Positions 21,845 to 29,881 of a stretch of DNA of 32,099 nt are shown here, one piece after another. A program made the position numbers and the translations under genes. Source of the stretch: a virus. Under the pieces are notes generated by a model. That model had not been told where the DNA came from and ran no database searches. It saw only the letters and a program-made list of their open reading frames with translations. Position 1 is the first letter of the stretch. Each line of letters opens with the position of its first letter. Where the stretch lies: positions 1 to 32,099 of the IMG/VR virus record IMGVR_UViG_3300032287_001444; one strand, written 5' to 3'.

Positions 21845-21873
21845 TTGCCGCGCGGCGCGCCTTGTGCTAATGT
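21845..21873 (+). promoter_or_regulatory. possible promoter before portal gene (TTGCCG-N17-TAATGT)
   Basis: TTGCCG (21845-21850) and TAATGT (21868-21873) are 17 bases apart in the intergenic gap between terminase and portal. Each matches the sigma70 consensus at four of six positions, so this is a weak call supported mainly by its place. Confidence 0.3.
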
Positions 21874-21905
21874 GGCGGGCGCAATGTATCACCGGGGCTT
21901 GCCTA

Positions 21906-23402
21906 ATGGCCGTCAATAACACACACAAACAATATGACGCTTACCGCTGGCGCTGGCGGCGTTGCCGTGACGTGATCGCGGGCCGCGATTCCGTGTTGCA
22001 AAATGGCCGCCAAGGGCAGCGATTCCAAGGCAGCCTTTACGATCCGGTTTTCACGCAAGAGATTTATTTGCCGCGCCTGAGCGGGCAGTCGGAATCTGAA
22101 TATCGCACTTATGCTGAACGTGCGGCGTTCTTCAACGCCAGCGGGCGCACAGTGGACGCATTGACCGGCCTCATCTTCGCCAAGAATCCGCAGATGGAGT
22201 TGCCGCCCGCGATTGATCGCTTCACCGATGACATTACGCTGTCAGGTGATAACTTGCGTGAGTTTAGCGAACAGGTGGTTGAAGAACAGACCGCCGTGGG
22301 CCGTGTTGGCATCATGGTGGATTATCCCGCCGATGTGCCAACGAACCTTTCCGTGGCCGCCGCAGAGGCGCTTAACATCCGCCCATTCATGCGGTTGTAT
22401 AAAGCTGAAACAATCCTGAATTGGCGCACGGCGAATGTCGGCGGCATCAAAATCTTGACGATGGTCGTGCTGCAAGAAACGCATGACGTGCCGGAGGATG
22501 ACTTCACCACACAAGAGGTGACGCGGTATCGGGTGCTTGATCTGACAGAGCAAGGTTATCGCGTTCGCCTGATGACGCAACAGGGCGAGACGGTTTCCGA
22601 AACCTATCCGCTTATGCGTGGCCAGCCGATGCGGCGGATTCCGTTTATCGTGCTGGGCGCGAATAGCTCTGGAACGGACGTGCAAAAGCCGCCGCTGCTT
22701 GACCTGATTGATGCCAATATCGCGCACTATCGCAACAGCGCCGATTATGAGCATGGCTTGCACTTCACCGGCTTGCCGACGCCTTATGTGGCCGGCGTCC
22801 AGCTTGACGAAGGCCAGACGCTAAACTTGGGCAGCAAGACCGCTTGGGTGTTTCCCGATCCGTCTGCCAAGGCATCGTTCCTTGAGTTCACTGGCCAAGG
22901 CTTGTCAACGATCCGTGAGGCCATGAAGGACAAAGAAACCCGCATGGCCAGCTTGGGCGCGCGTTTCTTGGCTGATGACAAGCGCAGCGGTGAGGCGTTC
23001 CAGACGCTTGAACTTCGCACTAGCGGCGAACGGTCAACGCTGGCCAGCATTGCCCGCGCGGCATCTGATGCGCTGTCAAAGGCGCTTAACATCATGGCGG
23101 CTTGGGTGGGCGCACCCGAAACGGCGCGTTATGATCTAAACACCGAATATGTTTCCAGCACCATGTCACCACAAATGTTGCAACAGCTAGTGATGGCCTA
23201 TCAGACCGGCGCAATGCCGCTGTCTGTGCTGTTCCAGAACATGCAGAAGGGCGAGATTGTCAGCGATGCCATGACGTTCGACGCCTATCAAGCCCAGCTT
23301 GAAGATGCCGGGCCAAGCATGGCGAACGACGATGATGAAGATGATGCACCGCCGATTGAAAGCGGGACATTGGCGGCAATCAGGGCGCGGCTTGGGCTGT
23401 AA
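21906..23402 (+). CDS. portal protein, DUF4055-like (498 aa)
   Basis: The start is set at 21906 (MAVNNTHKQYDAYRWRWRRCRDVIAGRDSV); upstream codons are open but lack conservation-like sequence. The YLPRLSGQSESEYRTYAERAAFFNASGRTVDALTGLIFAKNP stretch is typical of DUF4055 phage portal proteins. The C-terminal acidic tail is usual too. It forms the dodecameric DNA channel at the head vertex. It lies between terminase and head genes as expected. Instead of AGGAGG it has the unusual GGGGCTTGC shared with the tape measure gene start. Confidence 0.85.
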   Translation: MAVNNTHKQYDAYRWRWRRCRDVIAGRDSVLQNGRQGQRFQGSLYDPVFTQEIYLPRLSGQSESEYRTYAERAAFFNASGRTVDALTGLIFAKNPQMELPPAIDRFTDDITLSGDNLREFSEQVVEEQTAVGRVGIMVDYPADVPTNLSVAAAEALNIRPFMRLYKAETILNWRTANVGGIKILTMVVLQETHDVPEDDFTTQEVTRYRVLDLTEQGYRVRLMTQQGETVSETYPLMRGQPMRRIPFIVLGANSSGTDVQKPPLLDLIDANIAHYRNSADYEHGLHFTGLPTPYVAGVQLDEGQTLNLGSKTAWVFPDPSAKASFLEFTGQGLSTIREAMKDKETRMASLGARFLADDKRSGEAFQTLELRTSGERSTLASIARAASDALSKALNIMAAWVGAPETARYDLNTEYVSSTMSPQMLQQLVMAYQTGAMPLSVLFQNMQKGEIVSDAMTFDAYQAQLEDAGPSMANDDDEDDAPPIESGTLAAIRARLGL

Positions 23403-24439
23403 TGGAACCGGAGATCATCGCAAGTTTGGTCGAGGCTGTTGCCGCGCTAAATCGGCGCGTCAATGATCTGGGCAGCTTTGAATTGATCGCAGGGCCGCAA
23501 GGCCCAGCCGGTGAGAATGGTGAGCCTGGCCCGCCGCCGACTGATGAGGCAATCCGCGATGCCGCTACGGCTTGGCTGTCGGCTAACATCACACAGCCCG
23601 CCGATGGCCAGCCGGGCGCGGAAGGGCCGCAGGGGCCGCAAGGTGACATTGGCCCGCAAGGGCCGCAAGGCCGCCCGCCAACAGAACAGGAGATTGAACT
23701 TGCCGTCTCTATCTGGATGGAAGCAAACCGCGCGGGATTGCGTGGAACTGATGGCCGCAGTGGTAATGACGGCGCTGATGGCCGTGATGGTGCTGATGGT
23801 CGGCCTGGCCCTGTTGGCCCTGCTGGCCCTACTGGCAGTCAGGGAATTGGCATTGCGCTGGTGGAACAGCGTGACGAAGGATCGTTCTGGATCACGCTAG
23901 AAGATGGCCGAGAGTTTGAAATTGAACTGCCCAAGGCCGCCACGCAAATCATAACTGGCGGCGGTGGCAAAGACTTGCCGGCCTATCTGTCAGCTTATAG
24001 CAGCACAACGCAAACCGAAGTTCCCAACGTGGCCGCGCCGATGCGATTCGAGAATGTCGTTGAAGGCGTTCGCATTACGATCACCGATGACGTGAAGGTG
24101 ACGTTTTCACAGCCTGGGATTTACAACATCCAATTCAGCGCCCAGTTAGTCAACACGCAAAGCCAAGAGCATGACGTTAGCATCTGGCTGATGCGTAACG
24201 GCACAGCGGAGCCTGATAGCTGCACTGATATTACGGTGCCGGCAAGGCATGGCTCCGTTGACGGCGCAGCGGTTGCGGCATGGAATCTGTTTTATCGTGT
24301 CAGTGCAGGCGAATATTTCCGGCTGATGTGGTCTGCCAGTAGCGCAAACGTGACGCTTGGCGCGATACCGGCGCGCATTAATCCAACGCGCCCTGCCACG
24401 CCGTCAATCATCTTGACTGTTAATCGGGTGGCACCGTGA
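23402..24439 (+). CDS. collagen-like fibre protein inside the head module (345 aa)
   Basis: Residues 1-25 form a short coiled coil. Gly-X-Y triplets follow at 31-45, 69-91 and 112-150, with GPQGPQG and GADGRDGADG runs. The triplets are broken by two related helical inserts, PPTDEAIRDAATAWLSANI (46-63) and PPTEQEIELAVSIWMEANR (92-110). The C-terminal ~160 residues are beta-rich, with FSQPGIYNIQFSAQL and a jelly-roll (C1q/TNF-like) look. It would be a trimeric fibre. It lies between portal and MuF-like genes, so it may decorate the head. It overlaps both neighbours (TAATG, GTGA). Confidence 0.75.
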   Translation: MEPEIIASLVEAVAALNRRVNDLGSFELIAGPQGPAGENGEPGPPPTDEAIRDAATAWLSANITQPADGQPGAEGPQGPQGDIGPQGPQGRPPTEQEIELAVSIWMEANRAGLRGTDGRSGNDGADGRDGADGRPGPVGPAGPTGSQGIGIALVEQRDEGSFWITLEDGREFEIELPKAATQIITGGGGKDLPAYLSAYSSTTQTEVPNVAAPMRFENVVEGVRITITDDVKVTFSQPGIYNIQFSAQLVNTQSQEHDVSIWLMRNGTAEPDSCTDITVPARHGSVDGAAVAAWNLFYRVSAGEYFRLMWSASSANVTLGAIPARINPTRPATPSIILTVNRVAP

Positions 24440-25461
24440 ACGCCGCCGACCGCTTGGCTGATCTTTATACGATCCGCCAGCTAATCCTTAACCGGCTGGC
24501 GGCTGGTGAACAGGCGCGGCTTAATCGCCAGTTGCTTGAAGTGTCACGCGAGATTGAAAAGCGGATCAAGACCGGCAAGCCGCTAACCAGCTTTCAGGGC
24601 AAGCGGCTGGATCGCGCCATTGCTGACTTGCAAAAGCTGGTGAAGATCACGCAACCGAACCTAGGCGAATTGGCGGCGCTAGAGGCGGCGTTTGCCCGGC
24701 AGGCTTTCGCCACCATTTCCATTGATGCCGTGTTGCCCGGTGCGTCTGTGATTGACCGGATCGCCAGCACAAGCCTGGTGCAAGGCGCGACGATGGGCCA
24801 ATGGTTCCGCCGCATCCGTGACCAAATCGCCTTTGACATTGAGCGGGCCGTTAAGACCGGCGTTGCGCTTGGCGACACCAATGAGCAGATTGCCCGATTA
24901 ATTGTTGGCGACGGAATGCGCGGGCCAGAAGCGTTCCCGCGTGGCCGGCGTGACGTCATGGCAGTGACCCGAACGGCGGTGCAGACGGTGGCCAATGATG
25001 CCCGGCTTGCCACGTTTGAGGCCAACACCAACGTGATCAAGGCGGTGCAGTGGATCAGCACCCTAGACAGCCGCACTAGCGACATTTGCATTGCACGATC
25101 CGGCCTTGTTTGGACGCTGCCCGGCTATAAGCCGCAGGGGCATAACATTGAATGGCAAGGGCCGCCGCCCGCGCATTGGGCTTGCCGATCCACCATCATC
25201 CCGATCACCAAAACATTCCGCGAACTTGGCCTAGACATTGATGAAGTGCCGGCATCCACTCGCGCCAGCATGGACGGGCAAGTCGCCGCCGATCTGACTT
25301 TTGGCGATTGGCTGAAAGGCAAGCCAGTAGAGTTTGCCGATGAGATGCTAGGCAACGGCCGCGCCCAGCTTTGGCGTGATGGCAAGATCACGTTGCAGGA
25401 CTTGCTAAACGCGCAAGGCGTTCCGCTAACGCTGCGGCAGTTGCGTGAGAAATACGGCTAA
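24436..25461 (+). CDS. Mu F-like minor head protein (341 aa)
   Basis: The GTG start overlaps the fibre gene stop (GTGA). Residues 209-252 carry the head morphogenesis signature: TLDSRTSDICIARSGLVW....KPQGHNIEW...PPPAHWACRS. A helical N-terminus precedes it. MuF-like proteins are minor capsid proteins that are packaged or bind near the portal and normally follow it. Here the collagen-like gene is inserted between the two. Confidence 0.85.
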   Translation: MNAADRLADLYTIRQLILNRLAAGEQARLNRQLLEVSREIEKRIKTGKPLTSFQGKRLDRAIADLQKLVKITQPNLGELAALEAAFARQAFATISIDAVLPGASVIDRIASTSLVQGATMGQWFRRIRDQIAFDIERAVKTGVALGDTNEQIARLIVGDGMRGPEAFPRGRRDVMAVTRTAVQTVANDARLATFEANTNVIKAVQWISTLDSRTSDICIARSGLVWTLPGYKPQGHNIEWQGPPPAHWACRSTIIPITKTFRELGLDIDEVPASTRASMDGQVAADLTFGDWLKGKPVEFADEMLGNGRAQLWRDGKITLQDLLNAQGVPLTLRQLREKYG

Positions 25462-25476
25462 TCCGCCACCTTGTTA

Positions 25477-25504
25477 TTGACATCATAGTTTGTTAAAGTA
25501 TCGG
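25477..25504 (+). promoter_or_regulatory. possible promoter before scaffold/capsid genes (TTGACA-N16-TATCGG)
   Basis: A perfect -35 TTGACA at 25477-25482 is followed after 16 bases by TATCGG, a weak -10. It lies in the 113-base gap before the scaffold gene, in an A+T-rich stretch that stands out here. The remaining gap up to 25574 shows no other feature. Confidence 0.45.
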
Positions 25505-25574
25505 CGCTTGCAGCATGGGTTGCGCCCATGTTGGAGTTAACGGCCAGTGGCCATCAGTCCAGAGGACGCCAAGA

Positions 25575-26183
25575 ATGAGCGAAGGCAATAGCGAGATTGA
25601 AGAACTGAAAGCGGCGGTAGACGCACTGAGTGCGAAAAACCGGGAACTGCTAGGCGAATTAAAGACGGTCAAAGCGAAGGCGCGGGGCGCTGACATTGAC
25701 CCGAATGAATTTGCAGCCTTGCAAAGCGCCAATGAGGAACTTTTCGCCAAGCTGACCAAAGTCGAAAAGGAAAGCGGCAGGACAATCGAAGGACTGCAAA
25801 AAACATTGCAGACCAAAGATGCCACCTTGCAAAGCTATCTGATTGATAACGGTTTGTCTGATGCCTTGCTAAAGGCCAACGTGAGGCCCGAACTGATGCC
25901 GGCAGTTAAGGCGATGCTTCGTGCAAATGCCAAACTTGCCGACGAAGGCGGGCAATACAAAGCCATTCTTGGGGATAAGCCGCTGTCCGATGCCGTTATG
26001 GAATGGGCAGCCACCGATGAGGGCAAGCATTTTGTTGCAGCGCCCGCAAATGCTGGTGGCGGTGCATCTGGTGGCAATTCGGGCGGCAACAACATTCAGC
26101 CCAAGGGCAACCTTGGCGGTGACAAGACGCAACGAGTCAACGCCATCGCTTCCCGATTCCCCGAACTTGCCAATAATGGCTAA
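25575..26183 (+). CDS. capsid scaffolding protein (202 aa)
   Basis: The ATG at 25575, with GAGG upstream, is chosen over a longer open frame. The 202 residues start with an acidic coiled coil (SEGNSEIEELKAAVDALSAKNRELLGELKTVKAKARG), have a helical middle (QSYLIDNGLSDALLKANVRPELMPAVKAMLRAN), then a Gly/Asn-rich linker and a basic end. This layout is typical of phage scaffolds that bind the capsid protein with their C-terminus. It lies directly before the major capsid gene. Confidence 0.8.
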   Translation: MSEGNSEIEELKAAVDALSAKNRELLGELKTVKAKARGADIDPNEFAALQSANEELFAKLTKVEKESGRTIEGLQKTLQTKDATLQSYLIDNGLSDALLKANVRPELMPAVKAMLRANAKLADEGGQYKAILGDKPLSDAVMEWAATDEGKHFVAAPANAGGGASGGNSGGNNIQPKGNLGGDKTQRVNAIASRFPELANNG

Positions 26184-26197
26184 CTAAGGATTACGTC

Positions 26198-27169
26198 ATG
26201 TCTCTTTCGCAGATGCAGGTTTTCAACCAGTATGTGATGCCAGCGACCATCGAAACGCTGGGCCAGATGGTTGACAAATTCAACGCCGCTTCCAACGGCA
26301 CCATCCGTCTGACCACTGCCGGTTTTGATGGCGATTTCCTTCAGGAATCGTTTTTCGCCGCCATCCACTCGGCCCAGCGCCGCGTTGATCGCTATGCCGC
26401 GCAGGGTGCTGCCAGCCCGACCGATCTGACCCAGCTTAAGCATGTGTCGGTGAAGGTTGCCGGTGGTTTCGGCCCGATCCGTTTCGAGCCGTCGCAGTTG
26501 ACTTGGCTCCAGAAGCCGACCGCCGAAGGCATCGAAGTGGCCAGCCGCAACTTTGCCGAAGCCCTGCTTCGTGACCAGCTTAACACCGCCGTTGCGGCGC
26601 TTGTGGCTGCCATTGAGAACCAAGCAACTGCCACCAATGACGTGTCGGCTGGCACCAATGCCGTTGTGACTTACAACGTCATCAACGGCGCACATGCCAA
26701 GTTTGGTGATCGTTCGATGGACATCCTGGCCAACGTGATGACCGGCTCCATGCTGCACAAGCTGGTTGACCAGAACCTGACCAACACCGCGCGCCTGTTC
26801 TATGCACAGGGCGTTCAGGTGGTGGACATTCTGGGCAAGGCCGTGATCGTGACCGATGCGCCTGCCCTGTCCGTGGCCGGTTCGCCGGGCAAGGATAAGG
26901 TGCTGGGCTTGGTGTCTGGCGCTGCGACCGTGTTCGACGGTGGCGATGTCATCAGCAACATCGACACGTCCAACGGTCAGACCCGCATCGAAACGACGAT
27001 GCAGGTCGATTACAGCTTCGGCCTTGGCCTTAAGGGGTATGCTTGGGACGAAGCCAACGGCGGCAAGTCTCCGACTGATGCCGAACTGGCGACCGGCACC
27101 AACTGGGACAAGGTTGCTACCGACATCAAGAACACCGCTGGCGTTATCGCCATCGGCGACATGTCGTAA
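26198..27169 (+). CDS. major capsid protein (323 aa)
   Basis: This 323-residue protein lies after the scaffold gene, with AAGGA upstream. It shows the short-leader capsid pattern MSLSQMQVFNQYVMPATIETLGQMVDKFNAASNGTIRL, then an FDGDFLQESFF segment and a C-terminal beta region with IETTMQVDYSFGLGLKGYAWDEANGG. This agrees with HK97-fold phage coat proteins. Codon choice is more biased (GTG, CTG, GGC, ACC, CGT) than in its neighbours, as expected for the most abundant protein. A hairpin follows the gene. Confidence 0.9.
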   Translation: MSLSQMQVFNQYVMPATIETLGQMVDKFNAASNGTIRLTTAGFDGDFLQESFFAAIHSAQRRVDRYAAQGAASPTDLTQLKHVSVKVAGGFGPIRFEPSQLTWLQKPTAEGIEVASRNFAEALLRDQLNTAVAALVAAIENQATATNDVSAGTNAVVTYNVINGAHAKFGDRSMDILANVMTGSMLHKLVDQNLTNTARLFYAQGVQVVDILGKAVIVTDAPALSVAGSPGKDKVLGLVSGAATVFDGGDVISNIDTSNGQTRIETTMQVDYSFGLGLKGYAWDEANGGKSPTDAELATGTNWDKVATDIKNTAGVIAIGDMS

Positions 27170-27182
27170 GACGTGATGGTGA

Positions 27183-27208
27183 GGGGCTGGCAGGGAGTGG
27201 CCAGCCCC
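27183..27208 (+). terminator. hairpin after major capsid gene (GGGGCTGGC / GCCAGCCCC)
   Basis: GGGGCTGGC (27183-27191) pairs with GCCAGCCCC (27200-27208) in a 9-bp stem, followed by AAACCTTTT. This is a weak terminator or attenuator and probably raises capsid mRNA relative to downstream genes. The 8-bp arms equal those of the hairpin at 14541. Confidence 0.6.
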
Positions 27209-27228
27209 AAACCTTTTGAGGGCGACAA

Positions 27229-27438
27229 ATGAAGATTGCATACGAACCGCATCCTGTGAGCGCAGCCCGCAAGGCCGAACTGCGCGCTGGCGGTTACAAG
27301 ATTTTAGATGCCCGTTTCAAACCGCCCGGCGCTGTTGTTGAACAGCCCAAGCCTGTGGTAGAAGCGAAGGCGGAACCAATCGCGCCAGCATTGGCACCAA
27401 TTCTGGCAAAGCGTGGCAGGCCGCGCAAGGGAAGCTAA
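27229..27438 (+). CDS. hypothetical protein with AT-hook-like C-terminus (69 aa)
   Basis: This 69-residue protein begins MKIAYEPHPVSAARKAELRAGGYKILDARF. Then comes a Pro/Ala/Glu-rich linker (PKPVVEAKAEPIAPALAPIL), and it ends KRGRPRKGS, like the minor-groove-binding AT-hook core (RGRP). Small proteins of this shape often follow major capsid genes. It may bind packaged DNA or the connector. No family is assigned. Confidence 0.65.
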   Translation: MKIAYEPHPVSAARKAELRAGGYKILDARFKPPGAVVEQPKPVVEAKAEPIAPALAPILAKRGRPRKGS

Positions 27439-27441
27439 AAG

Positions 27442-27954
27442 ATGGCGTTTGTTGTCGAAACCGGAGCCGGCCTTGCAAACGCTAACAGCTTTGCCAGCGT
27501 GGCGGCGGCTGATGCCTATGTGGCGGATCGCGGCATTACGGGTTGGTCGGCTTTAACAACGCAAGCCAAGGAACAGGCGCTAATCCGCGCCACTGACTTT
27601 CTAGAAGCCACCTATCGAAGCGCATGGAAGGGATTCCGCAACACCGAAGCGCAGGCTTTGGCGTGGCCGCGTTATGACGTTTGGGTGGAGATGTTCCTTG
27701 TCGATAGCGACACAGTGCCATCCGCCGTGGTTCGCGCCACGATTGAAATGGCGCTTAGGGCCACGACGAACACCGATCTGATTCCCGACACTGGCCGCAC
27801 GATCACCCGCGAAAAGGTGGACGTGATCGAAATCGAATATAGCGAGTTTGGGCCGCGCGGGACGCAATTCACAGAGATTGCGCGCATCCTGTCACCTTAC
27901 ACCAATTCAAGCAGTGGCGGCGCGTTTGCCTCTGTGACGGTGATCCGCACTTGA
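27442..27954 (+). CDS. head-tail connector / DnaT-like adaptor (170 aa)
   Basis: This 170-residue protein starts MAFVVETGAGLANANSFASVAAADAYVADRGI..W and then has QALIRATDFLEATYRSAWKGFRNTEAQALAWPRYDVW. This is the sequence pattern of the DnaT-like/gp6-type head-tail adaptor group that sits under the portal. Position after the capsid gene fits. The stop overlaps the next gene's TTG start (TTGA). Confidence 0.8.
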   Translation: MAFVVETGAGLANANSFASVAAADAYVADRGITGWSALTTQAKEQALIRATDFLEATYRSAWKGFRNTEAQALAWPRYDVWVEMFLVDSDTVPSAVVRATIEMALRATTNTDLIPDTGRTITREKVDVIEIEYSEFGPRGTQFTEIARILSPYTNSSSGGAFASVTVIRT

Positions 27955-28304
27955 CGGGCATTGCAGAACGCGCGGCGCTTTTGCTTGCCCGCGAGGGCGA
28001 GACGGTTAGCATTGCGTTTCCCGGCACACCCGCGTTCAATCCGATCACAGGCGAGGCACAGACGCCGACCGCCGCAACAACCGTCAACGCCAAGGGCTAT
28101 CCTGGCCAATACCGCAAAAACGAACTTGACCAGACGACCGTGCAATCTGGTGACATCCGCTTGACGCTGGAAAAGATCACGCCGCGACCGGAAGTCAATT
28201 GCACCGCGACCGTTGACGGTAGAACATACCGCGTGATGGACGTGAGGCCGATCCGCAAGGCCGGCGCTGATGTGATTTACATTTGTCAGTTGAGGGCAAA
28301 CTGA
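27951..28304 (+). CDS. head closure / head-tail joining protein (117 aa)
   Basis: A TTG start overlaps the upstream stop (TTGA). The 117 residues are beta-rich and polar (ETVSIAFPGTPAFNPITGEAQTPTAAT..NAKGYPGQYRKNELDQTTVQSGDIRLTLEK...GRTYRVMDVRPIRKAG..VIYICQLRAN), as in head completion or stopper proteins. It lies between the adaptor and tail terminator genes, where the stopper is expected. It overlaps the next gene by TGATG. Confidence 0.7.
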   Translation: MTGIAERAALLLAREGETVSIAFPGTPAFNPITGEAQTPTAATTVNAKGYPGQYRKNELDQTTVQSGDIRLTLEKITPRPEVNCTATVDGRTYRVMDVRPIRKAGADVIYICQLRAN

Positions 28305-28483
28305 TGAGCGGTGAGATGCTTCAAGTCGGCGGTGACATTTGGTTTCCAGTGCAGTGGGAGCGCGGCACTGTCGAAGCTATCATTGCAGACGGCGAGGAAA
28401 TCACGACCGTGCTAATCCGCAAGGCTGATGGAACGCAAATTGCGCTTGATTATGCAGACGGCGAAACGGTGACGGTGCAATGA
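28304..28483 (+). CDS. hypothetical neck-region protein (59 aa)
   Basis: The start at 28304 is chosen because the preceding stop overlaps it (TGATG). The 59 residues are strand-rich and acidic (GGDIWFPVQWERGTVEAIIADGEEITTVLIRKADGTQIALDYADGETVTVQ), like a small beta barrel. It overlaps the tail terminator gene by ATGA. No family is recognised. It may be a small neck accessory. Confidence 0.65.
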   Translation: MSGEMLQVGGDIWFPVQWERGTVEAIIADGEEITTVLIRKADGTQIALDYADGETVTVQ

Positions 28484-28875
28484 GCCAGACAAGCATCAGC
28501 GCCGCCCTAAGCGCCCGTCTGGCCACGCTTGCTGGCTATCAGGTGCAGTGGGAAAACGCGCCGTTTAATCCGCCTGCCGGCGTTTATCTGGCAGAGGCAT
28601 TCTTGCCAGCCGCGACGATGGCTGTGGGCGTGGCCAGTGCGTCAAGCGATGAATATAGCGGCATTTATCAAGTGAGCGTGATGGCTCCCAAGGGCGCGAC
28701 TAAAGGGCCGCCAAGGGTAGCTGCTGATGCGGTGCTGGCGTTGTTCCCGCGCGGGCTGCGGCTAACGCGCGATGGCATTACGGTGGCTGTGTTGCGGGCC
28801 AGCATGGGGCCGGCGCTGATGGACGGTGATCGCTACACGGTGCCGCTGTCAATCGAATATCGGGCATTTGCATGA
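28480..28875 (+). CDS. tail terminator-like protein, DUF4128 (131 aa)
   Basis: This 131-residue protein reads ISAALSARLATLAGYQVQWENAPFNPPAGVYLAEAFLPA, then GIYQVSVMAPKGATKGPPRVAADAVLALFPRGLRL, and ends VPLSIEYRAFA. This is the DUF4128/gpU-like tail terminator pattern. The protein forms a ring that ends tail tube growth and joins the head. Tight overlaps on both sides place it in the neck block. Confidence 0.8.
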   Translation: MSQTSISAALSARLATLAGYQVQWENAPFNPPAGVYLAEAFLPAATMAVGVASASSDEYSGIYQVSVMAPKGATKGPPRVAADAVLALFPRGLRLTRDGITVAVLRASMGPALMDGDRYTVPLSIEYRAFA

Positions 28876-29327
28876 GCGCGGGCGGCGACTTTGCGCTTGA
28901 TCTAAGCAAGTTTGCCGAAAAGGCAGGCGAAGCGGCTAATGCCCAGATTAGCAAAATCTGCCTTGATCTGACTTATGCCATTGTCTTGAAAACGCCGGTT
29001 GACACTGGCCGGGCGCGGGCAAACTGGCAGGCCAGCATCGGGCAGCCCGTTAGCCATACTATTGAATTTGGCGGTGACACTGGCAGCAATGCAGTGGCCC
29101 CGAACAAAAGCCGGGCATCAGAATTTGCAAAAGCAAACGCAGAGGCAGCGGCCTTTCAGGCACCCGGCAACGTCTTTTATATCACGAACAATCTTCCCTA
29201 CATCGCTTCGCTAGAATTTGGCCTATACCGCCCAGGGCCAAACACAGTTGGTGGCTTTTCAAAGCAGGCTCCAAGTGGTATGGTGCGGATTAGCATTAAC
29301 GAAATCAGCCGCGCGCTGCGACTGTAG
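28872..29327 (+). CDS. HK97 gp10-like tail completion/neck protein (151 aa)
   Basis: This 151-residue protein has TPVDTGRARANWQASIG and FYITNNLPYIASLEFGLYRPGPNTVGGFSKQAPSGMV, the conserved (T/S)PVDTGRAR.NW and Y...LE.G signatures of HK97 gp10-like minor tail proteins. It lies between the tail terminator and major tail protein genes. It overlaps the terminator gene by ATGA. Confidence 0.8.
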   Translation: MSAGGDFALDLSKFAEKAGEAANAQISKICLDLTYAIVLKTPVDTGRARANWQASIGQPVSHTIEFGGDTGSNAVAPNKSRASEFAKANAEAAAFQAPGNVFYITNNLPYIASLEFGLYRPGPNTVGGFSKQAPSGMVRISINEISRALRL

Positions 29328-29338
29328 GAGGTCGAATT

Positions 29339-29791
29339 ATGTCTGACGTTGTTTCTTCTGTTGGCACTATCGTTTCGGTCGCCAACGCATCGCCGGCAAC
29401 CTATAACTCTGCCGGCTTTGCCGCGCTGACTTGGATTGCCTGCGGCGAGCTTGCAGAACTGCCCGCCTTCGGTGCAGAAGCCGCGCTTGCCACTCACACC
29501 CCGCTGGCGACCGGCATTGTTGCCAAGCGCCGTGGTTCGCTTAACTACGGCTCCGTAGCTTTGACGATGGCCGTGTCGGATGACGATGCTGGTCAGACGA
29601 TCTTGCAGGACGCTGCCGAAGCGGCTGCCGGCACCGACGCACAGGTTGCGGTCAAGGTGCTGCTGGTGAATGGTGAAATTCAGTATTTCACCGCACAGGT
29701 CATGAGCTACAAGGTGAACGTGGGCAACGCCGACGCCATCACGATGGCCGAAGTGACGCTTGAAATCGACAACAAGGTTATCAAGGTCTAA
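29339..29791 (+). CDS. major tail (tube) protein (150 aa)
   Basis: This 150-residue protein follows a strong GGAGG site. It shows the tube protein pattern: a long beta-rich sequence with SVVSSVGTIVSVANASPATYNSAGFAALTW, ...GSVALTMAVSDDDAGQTILQDAAEAAAGTDAQVAVKVLLVNGEIQYFTAQVMSYKVNVG. Position between the neck genes and the tail chaperones is as expected. A structured non-coding stretch follows. Confidence 0.85.
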   Translation: MSDVVSSVGTIVSVANASPATYNSAGFAALTWIACGELAELPAFGAEAALATHTPLATGIVAKRRGSLNYGSVALTMAVSDDDAGQTILQDAAEAAAGTDAQVAVKVLLVNGEIQYFTAQVMSYKVNVGNADAITMAEVTLEIDNKVIKV

Positions 29792-29799
29792 CACCGAAC

Positions 29800-29862
29800 G
29801 CCAGCGGCTAGGGTAGCACCCGAAAAGCGGATCGCCCGCCGCCTGCCGCTGGCACTTTCGGG
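29800..29862 (+). ncRNA. structured leader, possible RNA pseudoknot ahead of tail chaperone gene
   Basis: Two interleaved inverted pairs lie in the 90-base gap. GCCAGCGGC (29800-29808) pairs with GCCGCTGGC (29845-29853), and CCCGAAA (29819-29825) pairs with TTTCGGG (29856-29862). The order 1-2-1'-2' is that of an H-type pseudoknot. A small GCGG/CCGC hairpin fits in the middle. It ends about 20 bases before the next start, so it could control that translation or end tail-tube mRNA. Confidence 0.45.
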
Positions 29863-29881
29863 CTGACATGAAAGGGCAAAC

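Noticed and set aside
22242-22763. Minus-strand frame (173 aa) opposite the portal gene
   Set aside because: Shadow of the portal frame, with a composition (His/Arg/Gln-rich) typical of antisense translation.
26180-27241. Long minus-strand open frame (353 aa) opposite the major capsid gene
   Set aside because: It is an antisense shadow: codon bias of the capsid gene removes stops from this frame. It has no ribosome site, no recognisable motif, and lies fully opposite a certain gene.
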